From Sphingobium yanoikuyae (GTDB lineage: Bacteria > Pseudomonadota > Alphaproteobacteria > Sphingomonadales > Sphingomonadaceae), in contig NZ_CP053021.1 in NCBI RefSeq assembly GCF_013001025.1, forward strand, positions 3,748,001 through 3,812,000: a stretch of DNA of 64,000 nt. The letters run 5' to 3'. Positions within the stretch are counted from its first letter, which is position 1. Each line of letters starts with the position of its first letter. Below are positions 1 through 9,506 of the stretch, piece by piece. A program made the position numbers and the translations under genes. The notes under the pieces were generated by a model, which was not told where the DNA came from, did no database searches, and saw nothing but the letters and a program-made list of their open reading frames with translations.

Positions 1-73
1 TGGGAATGTTGTCGGCCATGGCCGCTAGTGGCGTCGTGGACGGCATTTTGCAAGAGGTTGGGGGAGAAGAGGC

Positions 74-646
74 TTGGCGCGATCGCGTGAAGGTATGAAA
101 CAGCAGGGCTTTATCCTCGCCCTGCTGATCGCGCTGGGGGCAGCGGCGATCCTCTATCTGATGGGGCGTCCACCGATCTGCACCTGCGGCACGATCGCGC
201 TATGGCATGGGCCGATCGACAGCGGCAACAGCCAGCATCTGTCCGACTGGTACAGTCTCAGCCACATCATCCACGGCTTCCTCTTCTATGGCGCGACCCA
301 TTTGCTGATGCGCCGCAGGCCGCTCGGCATCCGCCTTTCGGTGGCGGTGGCGATCGAGGCGGCGTGGGAGATCCTTGAAAATTCGCCGATCATCATCGAC
401 CGTTACCGCACGGCGACGATCGCGCTCGGCTATTCGGGCGATTCCATCCTCAATTCGATGAGCGACATCGGCATGATGGCCTTGGGATTCCTGTTCGCGT
501 CGCGCGCGCCCGTCTGGCTGACAATTATCGTCGCGATCGGTTTCGAATTGCTCGCACTGGCGGTGATCCGCGACAATCTGATACTCAATGTCCTGATGCT
601 CGCCTGGCCGATCGACGCGATCAAGGCCTGGCAGGCTGCGCTCTAG
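74..646 (+). CDS. DUF2585 (UPF0314) family membrane protein
   Basis: This 190-residue protein matches my recollection of the UPF0314/DUF2585 family, whose function is unknown. It has a first membrane segment at about residues 13-30, a CTCG pair of cysteines at 36-39, a conserved polar stretch [17 protein letters not shown] at 53-69, [10 protein letters not shown] at 96-105 and a [15 protein letters not shown] block near 110-124, followed by two or three more hydrophobic helices. The start is uncertain: TTG at 74 has a good purine-rich Shine-Dalgarno at 59-72, while ATG at 95 has none at a suitable distance. It is probably an inner-membrane protein. The gene is convergent with its neighbour and ends only a few bases from it. 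Confidence 0.85.
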   Translation: MARSREGMKQQGFILALLIALGAAAILYLMGRPPICTCGTIALWHGPIDSGNSQHLSDWYSLSHIIHGFLFYGATHLLMRRRPLGIRLSVAVAIEAAWEILENSPIIIDRYRTATIALGYSGDSILNSMSDIGMMALGFLFASRAPVWLTIIVAIGFELLALAVIRDNLILNVLMLAWPIDAIKAWQAAL

Positions 647-999
647 CCCGCCTTCTTGCGGGCGGCCCGTGCCTCGTCGATCAGGATCGGCTTGGCGCTG
701 GCATCGGTCAGCAGCTTGGTCGCCATCTTGCGGTCCGCCTCGCGCTTGGCCTCATAGAGCTTGCCCGCTAGATAGGCGCCGGTGAGGACCATGGCGCCGA
801 CCGGATAGCGCATGATGAGGCGCTTGGCCCCGGCTCCGGCGATCAGGCCGATCACGCCCTTCTTGCCCGTGTCGGCGGCGACCCGTGCGGCCACCACCGT
901 CGCGCCGAGCCGTGCCGCCTTGCGAAACAGGCTCGACTTGCGAACGCGCGTCGCGGTGGACGGAAGCTTTGCGGCGGTCGGGGCGGGCGTTTTCTTCAT
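643..999 (-). CDS. Hypothetical basic protein
   Basis: This 118-residue protein was not recognised. It begins with a Lys/Ala/Pro-rich basic stretch of about 30 residues. Weakly hydrophobic, glycine-rich segments at about 46-56 and 66-80 could touch or span the membrane, and a charged Lys/Arg/Glu tail follows. Its coding pattern matches the neighbours. Its stop codon overlaps the end of the convergent DUF2585 gene by four bases. It lies about 50 bases downstream of fumC on the same strand and may be read through from it. No function is proposed. Confidence 0.6.
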   Translation of the reverse strand: MKKTPAPTAAKLPSTATRVRKSSLFRKAARLGATVVAARVAADTGKKGVIGLIAGAGAKRLIMRYPVGAMVLTGAYLAGKLYEAKREADRKMATKLLTDASAKPILIDEARAARKKAG

Positions 1000-1047
1000 A
1001 GGGGATTAATGTATCGCACCCGCCCCGGTTCCGCCAGTTGATCTGGA

Positions 1048-2433
<1,386 letters not shown>

Positions 2434-2543
2434 TCAGAACTCCCAGTTAAGAATCAATCGCAAAACTGGTTCCGATGTAGGGCCGGGGCGGGAAATTCCA
2501 AGGCGAAACTTGCGAATATCGCATATCCCCGCAGCCCATCCCC

Positions 2544-2565
2544 ATGACAGGCCGCAGGCCGTCAT
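2544..2565. repeat. Hairpin in the fumC/outer-membrane gene spacer
   Basis: An inverted repeat ATGAC...GTCAT encloses a GGCC-GCA-GGCC core. It lies between two divergent genes, about 110 bases from the start of fumC and about 95 bases from the outer-membrane protein gene. Its role is unknown; it could be an operator or part of a leader. Confidence 0.35.
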
Positions 2566-2658
2566 GCAGCGGCAGGATCTGCGCCTTTACCGGGGTTTAC
2601 CGCAATTGATCGGCGCGCGCGCCCCGATATCCTGCGCGGCATACAGGAGGAAAGCCGC

Positions 2659-3348
2659 ATGTCCGATCGTCCCGTCCTTGCCCTCCTCCTCTGCCTTGCC
2701 GCCACGACCGCTCCGGTCCACGCAGCAGAAGAAGAAAAATCATCCGACGATCCCACCAAGATCGCGACCAAGGTCGGCATCACCCGCGCCTCCGACGAAT
2801 TTTCGCTGTCCGGATCGGTCGCGGTCGGCCCCAAGTTGAAATTCAATGCCCGCGTGTCGGAATCGGGCCTCTGGTCGGTCGGCGCATCCTATCTGCTCCC
2901 GGTCGCGATCCTGACCTTCTCAGCCGGCAAGAGTCATTTCGATTCGGGGGTGGAACAGACGCGCTATTCGCTCGGCGGCTTCGTGCCCCTGTCGCAAATC
3001 GGGCTGAAGACCGGCAAATTGCAGATATTCGTGCCCTTCGGCTATACCTATACCAATGGGCATGGCCCGGTCAGCGATATCGACCAGAGCGATGGCCTGC
3101 CGATCGCGCTCAGCAGCAACAGCGGCTATGCCGGGCTGTTTCTGCTGCGGCCGCTGGGGCCAAAGCTGACCGCGATGGCGGGCGGCAATGTGACCAAAGG
3201 CACCCATGATTTTTCGGGCGTGGCACTGGGTGGTGGCCTGTCCTACCATCTTACGCGTCGCGACACGGTCGGCGCCAATATCAGCTATGTCGACAATAGT
3301 TTCGGGACGAGCCAGAAGCTGCGCTTCTCCTATCGCCACGAATTTTGA
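2659..3348 (+). CDS. Predicted outer-membrane beta-barrel protein
   Basis: This 229-residue exported protein has a signal peptide at residues 1-22 (cleavage after about VHA, before AEEE). The mature part alternates hydrophobic and polar residues and is rich in Gly and Tyr, as expected for a small transmembrane beta-barrel. It ends LRFSYRHEF, and a terminal Phe is the usual C-terminal signal for outer-membrane barrel assembly. A strong AGGAGGAAAG ribosome-binding site fixes the start at ATG 2659. No specific family or substrate was recognised. The gene is monocistronic, divergent from fumC and convergent with sspB. Confidence 0.75.
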   Translation: MSDRPVLALLLCLAATTAPVHAAEEEKSSDDPTKIATKVGITRASDEFSLSGSVAVGPKLKFNARVSESGLWSVGASYLLPVAILTFSAGKSHFDSGVEQTRYSLGGFVPLSQIGLKTGKLQIFVPFGYTYTNGHGPVSDIDQSDGLPIALSSNSGYAGLFLLRPLGPKLTAMAGGNVTKGTHDFSGVALGGGLSYHLTRRDTVGANISYVDNSFGTSQKLRFSYRHEF

Positions 3349-3375
3349 GCCTGCGGCCGATCCCGGCCGCCGGGC

Positions 3376-3852
3376 TCACTTCTTCTTGCCGAAATCCACC
3401 GTAACGACGTTGGAGCCATCCTCGCTCGTGACCAGCGGCGCGTCATTTTCGGCCATGTCATGGGGCTCGGGCTCTTCGTCGGCCTGAACCTGGAACTGCA
3501 GCGCGAAATTGACAGCCGGATCGACGAAGGCGGTGATCGCGCTGAAGGGAATGACCAGATGGGCCGCGACCTGGTTGAAGGTCAGGCTGACCTCGAAATG
3601 GCGGTCGCTGACCTTGAGATCCCAGAACTTGTTCTGGAGGACGATGGTCATCTCGTCCGGGAAACGTTCCGACAGATGCTTGGGGATATCCACCCCGGCG
3701 GCATGGGTCTTGAACGTGATGTAGAAATGATGCGCGCCCGGCAGGCCGCCGGTCTGCTGCACTTCGCCCAGCACGCGGCCGACGACCGCGCGCAGGGCCT
3801 CCTGCACGATTTCGTCATAGGGAATCAGGCTGTCGGGCAGGTCTTCACTCAT
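3376..3852 (-). CDS. sspB: SspB-type ClpXP adaptor
   Basis: The 158-residue protein resembles the alphaproteobacterial SspB adaptor, which delivers ssrA-tagged or other substrates to ClpXP. Visible family features are the N-terminal [17 protein letters not shown] helix, the [16 protein letters not shown] strand pair, the [16 protein letters not shown] block and the [16 protein letters not shown] core, which form the substrate-binding barrel. An acidic linker ([15 protein letters not shown], from about 124) leads to the C-terminal segment that contacts the ClpX zinc-binding domain in known members ([10 protein letters not shown]). It is divergent from hisB and ends close to the convergent outer-membrane protein gene. 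Confidence 0.88.
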   Translation of the reverse strand: MSEDLPDSLIPYDEIVQEALRAVVGRVLGEVQQTGGLPGAHHFYITFKTHAAGVDIPKHLSERFPDEMTIVLQNKFWDLKVSDRHFEVSLTFNQVAAHLVIPFSAITAFVDPAVNFALQFQVQADEEPEPHDMAENDAPLVTSEDGSNVVTVDFGKKK

Positions 3853-3950
3853 GGGGCATATGTCCTAACGACGCGAAAGCGGCGGTCAACCCCCGCCCGA
3901 GAGGTACATCATCAGATTGCATGGCGCGCGCGACGCGCTATAGGGCGCGC

Positions 3951-4538
3951 ATGCGCACGGCCGAGATTCACCGCAACACTGCGGAAACGCAGATCGACGT
4001 GACCGTCAACCTCGACGGCACCGGTCTTTACACCGTCTCCACCGGGATCGGTTTCCTCGACCATATGATCGAGCAGCTGTCGCGTCACTCGCTGATCGAC
4101 ATGACCGTCAAGACCGTCGGCGACCTGCATGTCGACCAGCATCACACCACCGAGGATACGGCGATCGCGATCGGCGAGGCGCTGGCCAAGGCGCTGGGCG
4201 ACAAGCGCGGCATCAGCCGGTACGGCAGCGTCTATTCGCCGATGGACGAAACGCTGAGCCGCGTCGCGCTCGACATTTCCGGCCGCCCCTGGCTGGTGTG
4301 CAAGCTGCCCTTCACCGTCACCAAGATCGGCGAATGGGACACGGAGATGGTGGAGCATTTCTTCCACAGCCTGGCCCAGGCCGCCGGCATCACGCTGCAC
4401 ATCGAACTGCTCTATGGCAGCAACAACCATCATATCGTCGAAAGCGCATTCAAGGGCCTGGCCCGCGCGCTGCGCCAGGCGGTGGAGATCGACCCGCGCA
4501 AGGCCGACGCCATCCCCTCGACCAAGGGCATGCTCTAA
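3951..4538 (+). CDS. hisB: Imidazoleglycerol-phosphate dehydratase
   Basis: HisB removes water from imidazole glycerol phosphate to give imidazole acetol phosphate, the sixth step of histidine synthesis. The 195-residue form is monofunctional, with no phosphatase domain. The manganese-binding histidine clusters are present: DHM at 37-39, HHTTED at 64-69, and NNHHIVES at 158-165. I chose ATG 3951 ([10 protein letters not shown]) because family members begin there; the open frame extends 30 bases upstream. It is the first gene of a plus-strand his operon and is divergent from sspB across about 100 bases that must hold both promoters. Confidence 0.96.
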   Translation: MRTAEIHRNTAETQIDVTVNLDGTGLYTVSTGIGFLDHMIEQLSRHSLIDMTVKTVGDLHVDQHHTTEDTAIAIGEALAKALGDKRGISRYGSVYSPMDETLSRVALDISGRPWLVCKLPFTVTKIGEWDTEMVEHFFHSLAQAAGITLHIELLYGSNNHHIVESAFKGLARALRQAVEIDPRKADAIPSTKGML

Positions 4539-4566
4539 GCATCACTTCCATAGAAAGGCCGACCCC

Positions 4567-4854
4567 ATGTTCATCATTTCGCTGACCTATACGGCGCCGA
4601 TCGATGTGCTGGACGGCCATCTGGCTGATCATCGGGCCTGGCTGGACCAGGGCATTGCCGATGGCTGGCTGCTGCTCGCCGGCCGGCGCGAACCGCGCAC
4701 CGGCGGCATCCTGCTGGCGCGCGGCGAGCGTGACGAGATCGCGGCAAAGGCCGCGACCGATCCCTTCGTCGTCAACGGCGCGGCATCCTTCGACCTGATC
4801 GAGTTCCTCCCGGCGCGTGCCGCCAGCGTCAATCTGGACACGCTGCTGCCATGA
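4567..4854 (+). CDS. YciI-like protein within the his operon
   Basis: This 95-residue protein belongs to the YciI/YCII (ferredoxin-like, dimeric) family: MFIISLTYTAPID at the start, the HLADHRAWLDQGIADGWLL helix, a central GRREPRTGGILLA strand pair and a DPFVVNGAASFDLIEF end. The His and Asp of the HRAWLD region correspond to the proposed catalytic pair of YciI proteins, whose substrates are mostly unknown. It sits 28 bases after hisB and overlaps hisH by four bases (ATGA), so it is translated with the histidine genes. The start is ATG 4567; the longer frame upstream is a shadow of hisB. Confidence 0.88.
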   Translation: MFIISLTYTAPIDVLDGHLADHRAWLDQGIADGWLLLAGRREPRTGGILLARGERDEIAAKAATDPFVVNGAASFDLIEFLPARAASVNLDTLLP

Positions 4855-5465
4855 CCATTGCCTTGATCGACTATGGCGCGGGCAATCTCCACTCGGTCCA
4901 CAATGCCCTGCGCAAGGCGGGCGCCGATGATGTGACCATCACCGCCGATGCCGATGTCGTGGCGAAGGCCGACCGCATCGTCCTGCCCGGCGTCGGCGCC
5001 TTCCGCGCCTGCCGCGATGCCTTGGTCGCGATCCCCGGCATGGTCGACGCGATGAACGAGGCGGTGAACAGCCGCGGCATCCCCTTTCTTGGCGTCTGCG
5101 TCGGCATGCAGTTGCTCGCCGACGCCGGCGAGGAGTTCGGCCGGCATGAGGGGCTGGGCTGGATTCCCGGCACGGTGCGCCTGATCGAACCGACCGATGC
5201 CTCGATCAAGGTGCCGCATATGGGCTGGAATGATGTGGTGCTGAACGGCCAGCCGCCCCTGATCGAGGCTGGCGAGGCCTATTTCCTGCACAGCTATCAT
5301 TATGAAGCCGCCGACCCGGCCCATGTCGCCGCCGTCACCGACCATGGCGGGCCGCTGGTCGCCGCCGTCGCGCGCGACACCATCATCGGCTGCCAGTTCC
5401 ACCCGGAAAAGAGCCAGCGCTACGGCCTGTCCTTCCTGTCCCGTTTTCTCGACTGGCGGCCCTGA
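4851..5465 (+). CDS. hisH: Imidazole glycerol phosphate synthase, glutaminase subunit
   Basis: HisH is the class I glutamine amidotransferase that hydrolyses glutamine and channels ammonia to HisF. The catalytic triad is visible: C83 in FLGVCVGMQLL, and H184 and E186 in CQFHPEKSQ. The oxyanion region PGVGAF is at 46-51. Length (204 residues) is normal. Its start overlaps the YciI-like gene by four bases, and hisA follows after 27 bases. HisH works only as a complex with the HisF encoded two genes downstream. Confidence 0.97.
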   Translation: MTIALIDYGAGNLHSVHNALRKAGADDVTITADADVVAKADRIVLPGVGAFRACRDALVAIPGMVDAMNEAVNSRGIPFLGVCVGMQLLADAGEEFGRHEGLGWIPGTVRLIEPTDASIKVPHMGWNDVVLNGQPPLIEAGEAYFLHSYHYEAADPAHVAAVTDHGGPLVAAVARDTIIGCQFHPEKSQRYGLSFLSRFLDWRP

Positions 5466-5492
5466 GGCCCCGTTCGCGCAAAGGTTGATCCC

Positions 5493-6230
5493 ATGTCCCT
5501 GATCGTCTTCCCCGCCATCGACCTCAAAGGCGGCCAGGTCGTCCGCCTGGCCGAGGGCGACATGGACCGCGCCACCGTCTATGGCGACGATCCCGCCGCG
5601 CAGGCGTTGATCTTTGCCGCAGCCGGCGCCCAGCATATCCATGTCGTCGATCTGGATGGCAGCTTTGCCGGCCATGCGGTCAATGCCGAAGCGGTCGAAC
5701 GCATCGTCGAGGCCTTTCCCGGCCATGTCCAGCTGGGCGGTGGCATCCGCAATCGGGAATCGGTCGAACGCTGGTTTGACCTGGGCGTATCGCGCATCGT
5801 GATCGGCACCGCTGCGCTGAAAGACCCCGCCTTCGTCAAGGCGGCGGCGCGCGACTTCCCCGGCGGCATCGTCGTCGCGGTCGACGCGCGCGACGGCTTC
5901 GTCGCCACCGACGGCTGGGCGGAAAAGAGCGACATGCCGGTGATCGACCTCGCCCGCCGGTTCGAGGATGCCGGCGTTGCCAGCCTGCTCTTCACCGATG
6001 TCGGCCGCGACGGACTGCTCAAGGGCGTGAATATCGATGCGACCGTCGATCTCGCCCGCGCCACCGACATGCCGGTGATCGCCAGCGGCGGCGTTGCGGG
6101 GATCGCGGATATCCGCGTCCTCAGCCTCCATGCCGATGACGGGATCGAGGGCGTCATCACCGGCCGCGCCATCTATGACGGCCGTCTCGACCTCAAGACC
6201 GCGCTCGCGGTCGCGCAGGCGGCAGCTTGA
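5493..6230 (+). CDS. hisA: ProFAR isomerase
   Basis: HisA is the (beta/alpha)8-barrel isomerase that converts ProFAR to PRFAR. The catalytic aspartates are D10 in FPAIDLKGG and D131 in VVAVDARDG, and the duplicated phosphate-binding loops LGGGIRN (81-87) and ASGGVAG (197-203) are intact. Length (245 residues) is standard. It lies between hisH and hisF. A 120-base gap follows it, containing a large inverted repeat that could separate hisF expression from the upstream genes. Confidence 0.97.
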   Translation: MSLIVFPAIDLKGGQVVRLAEGDMDRATVYGDDPAAQALIFAAAGAQHIHVVDLDGSFAGHAVNAEAVERIVEAFPGHVQLGGGIRNRESVERWFDLGVSRIVIGTAALKDPAFVKAAARDFPGGIVVAVDARDGFVATDGWAEKSDMPVIDLARRFEDAGVASLLFTDVGRDGLLKGVNIDATVDLARATDMPVIASGGVAGIADIRVLSLHADDGIEGVITGRAIYDGRLDLKTALAVAQAAA

Positions 6231-6238
6231 ACATATTA

Positions 6239-6334
6239 CCGTTCGGGCTGAGCGAAGTCGAAGCCCAGGCCTGAGCGGAGCGAAGGCCCTCACTATGTTC
6301 GGGCGAGCCCTTCGACTTCGCTCAGGGCGAACGG
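6239..6334. repeat. Palindromic REP-like element between hisA and hisF
   Basis: The left arm (6239-6265, CCGTTCGGGCTGAGCGAAGT...) and right arm (6307-6334, the near-exact reverse complement) are about 27 bases each with few mismatches, separated by about 41 bases. The core TTCGACTTCGCTCAGG type of sequence is, from general knowledge, a dispersed intergenic repeat in many proteobacteria. It fills nearly the whole hisA-hisF gap and would form a long hairpin in the operon transcript. No second copy was found in this window. Confidence 0.8.
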
Positions 6335-6350
6335 AAAAAGGAAAATTGTC

Positions 6351-7115
6351 ATGACCGTCCGCACCCGCGTCATTCCCTGCCTCGACGTTGCCAATGGCCG
6401 CGTGGTGAAGGGCGTCAATTTCGTCGACCTCAAGGATGCCGGCGATCCGGTGGAGCAGGCCAAGCTCTATGACGCGGCCGCCGCCGACGAACTCTGCTTC
6501 CTCGACATCACCGCCACCCATGAGGCGCGCGGCACCATATTGGACGTAGTGCGCCGTACCGCCGAAGTCTGCTTCATGCCCGTTACCGTCGGCGGCGGCG
6601 TGCGCAGCGCGGAGGATGCCCGCGCCCTGCTGCTGGCGGGCGCGGACAAGGTGGCGGTCAACAGCGCCGCCGTCGCCCGGCCCGAGCTGGTGGCCGACAT
6701 CGCCGATCGCTTCGGCGCGCAGTGCATCGTCGGATCGGTCGATGCCCGCAAGGTGGGCGAGGGCCGCTGGGAAATCTTCACCCATGGCGGCCGCAAGCCG
6801 ACCGGCATCGACGCGCTGGAGCATGCGCTGCGTCTGGCCGAACTCGGTGCAGGCGAACTGCTCGTCACCTCGATGGACGGCGATGGCACCAAGCAGGGCT
6901 ATGACCTGGCGCTGACCCGCATGATCGCCGATGCCGTGTCGATCCCGGTGATCGCCAGCGGCGGCGTCGGCACGCTCGACCATCTGGTCGCGGGCGTGGT
7001 CGAAGGCCATGCCAGCGCGGTGCTGGCCGCTTCGATATTTCACTTCGGTCAACATAATATTGCTGAAGCGCATCAGGCCCTGGCCCGCGCCGGCATCCCC
7101 GTTCGGGGCCATTAA
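6351..7115 (+). CDS. hisF: Imidazole glycerol phosphate synthase, cyclase subunit
   Basis: HisF takes ammonia from HisH and converts PRFAR to imidazole glycerol phosphate and AICAR. The (beta/alpha)8 barrel keeps both catalytic aspartates, D12 in [10 protein letters not shown] and D131 in GSVDARK, and the phosphate loops GGGVRS (81-86) and ASGGVG (202-207). Length (254 residues) is normal. It is separated from hisA by the palindromic repeat, unlike the tight packing of the genes before it. A small sigma-54-promoted gene, not hisE, follows directly. Confidence 0.97.
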   Translation: MTVRTRVIPCLDVANGRVVKGVNFVDLKDAGDPVEQAKLYDAAAADELCFLDITATHEARGTILDVVRRTAEVCFMPVTVGGGVRSAEDARALLLAGADKVAVNSAAVARPELVADIADRFGAQCIVGSVDARKVGEGRWEIFTHGGRKPTGIDALEHALRLAELGAGELLVTSMDGDGTKQGYDLALTRMIADAVSIPVIASGGVGTLDHLVAGVVEGHASAVLAASIFHFGQHNIAEAHQALARAGIPVRGH

Positions 7116-7140
7116 AGCGCGGAAAAGCGCCAAAATGTCG

Positions 7141-7158
7141 GGTTAATTGACATTAACC
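7141..7158. promoter_or_regulatory. Palindrome, likely enhancer-binding site for the PEP-CTERM gene
   Basis: GGTTAAT-TGAC-ATTAACC is a perfect 7-4-7 inverted repeat. It lies 58 bases upstream of the -24/-12 element, about 100 bases before the expected transcription start, which is where sigma-54 activators usually bind. The role is inferred from position. Confidence 0.55.
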
Positions 7159-7216
7159 ATATGGGGCCTTTGGCGGCCATCGGTCGCCAACCGCAGAAAA
7201 ACGTCACTTGGCAAAA

Positions 7217-7232
7217 TTGGCACGGTTACTGC
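7217..7232 (+). promoter_or_regulatory. Sigma-54 (RpoN) -24/-12 promoter
   Basis: TTGGCACG-GTTA-CTGC matches the consensus TTGGCACG-N4-TTGC with a single mismatch. The invariant GG (7219-7220) and GC (7231-7232) have the required 10 bases between them. Transcription would begin near 7244, leaving a leader of about 50 bases before ATG 7293. Confidence 0.7.
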
Positions 7233-7292
7233 GTAGACAGGGCGCAGGGTCGTTTCGAAGCGATTTGTCCATTTTGAAACAGGGTGACTTTT

Positions 7293-7541
7293 ATGCAGAT
7301 CAGCAAACTTCTTCTCGTAGCGGGTTCGGCCAGCCTGATGGGCCTCGCCATCCCTTCCCCGGCCAACGCCACCTGGTGCTGGTTCAAGTGCGGCGGCTCC
7401 AGCGGCGGCGGCACCTCGTCGGGTGGCAGCAGCGGCGGCACGCCGACCCCGGTGCCTGAGCCCGAACAGATGGCGCTGTTCGGCATGGGCGCCGCCGTCC
7501 TGGCCGGCCGCGTCTTCTTCGCGCGCCGCAAGCAGAAGTAA
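7293..7541 (+). CDS. Small PEP-CTERM sorting-domain protein
   Basis: This 82-residue secreted protein has a signal peptide (about residues 1-26, ending SPANA) and a Cys-containing WCWFKCGG motif. A Gly/Ser/Thr linker (SGGGTSSGGSSGG) leads to a C-terminal PEP-CTERM tripartite tail: VPEP, a hydrophobic span (MALFGMGAAVLAGRVFF) and a basic end ARRKQK. Such tails are recognised by an exosortase, which cleaves and releases or anchors the protein during exopolysaccharide-linked export; no exosortase is in this window. ATG 7293 is preferred over GTG 7284 because GGTGA lies at proper distance. It has its own sigma-54-type promoter and splits hisF from hisE. Confidence 0.82.
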   Translation: MQISKLLLVAGSASLMGLAIPSPANATWCWFKCGGSSGGGTSSGGSSGGTPTPVPEPEQMALFGMGAAVLAGRVFFARRKQK

Positions 7542-7574
7542 AATTCATTTGACGGGTCGCGCGCGGGACGCTTG

Positions 7575-7904
7575 ATGCAGCCCATGCGCGCGACCCTTCA
7601 AACCCTCGAACAGACCATCGCCGAGCGACGGAAGGCCGATCCATCGGCATCCTATGTGGCGAAGCTGACCGCCCGCGGCCGGGGCAAGATCGCCCAGAAG
7701 GTCGGCGAGGAAGCGGTCGAGGCGGTGATCGCCGCCATGGCCGACAATCGGGCCGAACTGGTCGGCGAAAGCGCGGACCTCCTCTTCCACCTGCTGGTGC
7801 TGCTGGCCGATTGCGGAATTCCCTTTGACGATGTGCTGAACGAACTGGACCGGCGTGAAGGCCTGTCGGGTCTGGTCGAAAAGGGCGCCCGTCCAAAGGA
7901 TTGA
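7575..7904 (+). CDS. hisE: Phosphoribosyl-ATP pyrophosphohydrolase
   Basis: HisE hydrolyses phosphoribosyl-ATP to phosphoribosyl-AMP, the second step of histidine synthesis. It is the stand-alone form, not fused to HisI. The all-alpha MazG-like fold keeps its metal-binding acidic helices: KVGEEAVEAVIAAM in the middle and GESADLLFHLLVLLA after it. The likely start is ATG 7575 or ATG 7584 (MRATLQTLEQ); both give a normal length near 107-109 residues. It lies 33 bases after the PEP-CTERM gene and could be served by the his promoter, the sigma-54 promoter, or both. Confidence 0.93.
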   Translation: MQPMRATLQTLEQTIAERRKADPSASYVAKLTARGRGKIAQKVGEEAVEAVIAAMADNRAELVGESADLLFHLLVLLADCGIPFDDVLNELDRREGLSGLVEKGARPKD

Positions 7905-7988
7905 TCCGCTCCACGGAAAGACATTGCCTTCCCGGCGTTTGTAGATCAGCCTCCATTGTCGGAGCGCGTTGGAACGGGGAGTGAAGGC

Positions 7989-8567
7989 ATGATGCTGCGG
8001 ACCATCCTGGGCGGACTGCTTGGCGGTTTCGCCATGTTCATCATCGGCTTCCTTTTCTGGGGCACGCCCCTGAGCGCGCTGGCGCTCAGTCGTGCCGATC
8101 CGCAGGCGAGCGCCAATCTGCAGGCCGCGATGGCGCAGGCGCTGGCCCGCAGCGGCACCGGCGTCTATGTCATCCCCGATCCCGCCACGGCGCAGGGCAC
8201 CATCCTTTATGGCAAGGGGCCGGTGGCAATGCTCTTCTACAATAATGGCGGCTTCCCGGTGATGGACGGCTCCAGCCTGATCGGCGGGCTGCTGCTGGCG
8301 CTGGCCACCGGCGTGCTGATCGCGCTGGCGCTGCGCTTCGTCACCGGCGACTTCAACAGCCGGGCGCGGGTGTCGATCCTGTTCGCGCTCGCCACGGTGC
8401 TGTGGCTGCATATCGGCCAGGCCGTGTTCAACCATGCGCCCTGGGGCTACAGCCTCTATCTGGCGCTGAGCGATCTGGTCGCGCTGAGCGTGGCCGGGCT
8501 GATCGCCGCGAAGCTGATGGAAGGGCGCGCCGCGAAGCCCAGCGCGTCAGACAGCACGCTCCACTGA
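7989..8567 (+). CDS. Hypothetical membrane protein
   Basis: This protein of about 192 residues was not recognised. It has four predicted membrane helices: an N-terminal glycine-rich helix (about 5-25), then a periplasmic or cytoplasmic loop of about 60 residues with [19 protein letters not shown], and three helices in the second half (about 91-110, 125-140, 150-168). ATG 7989 is chosen because GGGGAG lies about eight bases upstream; the open frame starts at 7956. It is convergent with the deacetylase-family gene, and the two coding regions overlap by 21 bases at their 3' ends. Confidence 0.65.
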   Translation: MMLRTILGGLLGGFAMFIIGFLFWGTPLSALALSRADPQASANLQAAMAQALARSGTGVYVIPDPATAQGTILYGKGPVAMLFYNNGGFPVMDGSSLIGGLLLALATGVLIALALRFVTGDFNSRARVSILFALATVLWLHIGQAVFNHAPWGYSLYLALSDLVALSVAGLIAAKLMEGRAAKPSASDSTLH

Positions 8568-9449
8568 CGCCATCCGCAGCATGCAGGCGGCATGGCGCCG
8601 CGCGACCGCCATCCGGTCCGGGCCATAGCCGCCACCCATGCAACTGGCGACCGGAATGGCGCGCGCCAGCGCCTGGCGCATCACCAGCCCGTCACGCGCG
8701 GCCAGCCCCTCGTCGCTGAGCGCCAGCCGGCCCAGCCGATCATCCGCATGACCGTCCACCCCGGCCTGATACAGGATCAGGTCCGGCGCGAAATCATCCA
8801 GCACCCGCGGCAGCATCTCGCCCAGCGCCGCCAGATAGTCCGCATCGCCGGTATCGTCGGCCAGGCCCAGATCCAGGCTCGAGCGCGCCTTGCGCACCGG
8901 GAAATTCTTCTCCGCATGAATCGACATGGTGAAGACATCGCCCCGCCCCGCCATCAGCGACGCCGTGCCATCGCCCTGATGCACATCGAGGTCGAGGATC
9001 AGGATGCGGTTCGCATCCCCCTCCGCGATCAGCCGATTGGCCGCGATCGCCAGATCGTTGAACACGCAATAGCCCGCGCCGCTGTCGGCCAGCGCATGAT
9101 GGCTGCCCCCGGCGGCATTGGCGGCATAGCCATGGACCAGCGCCAGCTTCGCCGCCAGCCAGGTGCCGCCGGGGGACAGCAGCGCCCGGCGCATCACCCG
9201 CTCGGTTACCGGAAAGCCGATCCGCCGTTCCTTTTCGGGCGGCACAGCGAGCGCCAGCACCTCTTCGACATAGGCGGGATCATGCACCGCCGAGATCCAG
9301 AACGCGGGCATCGGATCGGGCGCATGAACGGTCATCGGCGCGCCACTGTCGGCCAGTACGTCCATCATCAGGCCATATTTGTCGAAGCGCGCCTGCTGGC
9401 CGTCTGTGGCCGGGGAGACATAGGCGGGATGGTGAACGACGTGCAGCAT
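8547..9449 (-). CDS. Histone-deacetylase superfamily hydrolase
   Basis: The 300-residue protein belongs to the zinc-dependent arginase/deacetylase superfamily, whose bacterial members act on acetylated amines, acetylpolyamines or acetyl-lysine. The tandem histidines H117-H118 of GGSHHA act as general acid/base in known members. Zinc ligands are D155 and H157 in [11 protein letters not shown] and D242 in AGVDGHADD. The transition-state tyrosine is Y275 in MGGGYGPDR. The short, single-domain form resembles AcuC- or HdaH-like proteins, but the substrate cannot be told from sequence. Its 3' end overlaps the convergent membrane-protein gene. Confidence 0.9.
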   Translation of the reverse strand: MLHVVHHPAYVSPATDGQQARFDKYGLMMDVLADSGAPMTVHAPDPMPAFWISAVHDPAYVEEVLALAVPPEKERRIGFPVTERVMRRALLSPGGTWLAAKLALVHGYAANAAGGSHHALADSGAGYCVFNDLAIAANRLIAEGDANRILILDLDVHQGDGTASLMAGRGDVFTMSIHAEKNFPVRKARSSLDLGLADDTGDADYLAALGEMLPRVLDDFAPDLILYQAGVDGHADDRLGRLALSDEGLAARDGLVMRQALARAIPVASCMGGGYGPDRMAVARRHAACMLRMASVERAV

Positions 9450-9506
9450 GATCTTTTCCCGCTATCGCGATTTGATAGATGGCCGCTTTGCGCTATCTGG
9501 TCCAGC

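Noticed and set aside
4629..7133. 834-codon open frame on the minus strand
   Set aside because: It runs antisense to hisH, hisA and hisF and has the low-complexity Asp/Gly/Arg/Ala pattern of a shadow frame.
7143..7156. CtrA box before the PEP-CTERM gene
   Set aside because: The spacing is TTAA-N6-TTAA rather than N7, and the symmetric GGTTAAT...ATTAACC fits an activator palindrome better.
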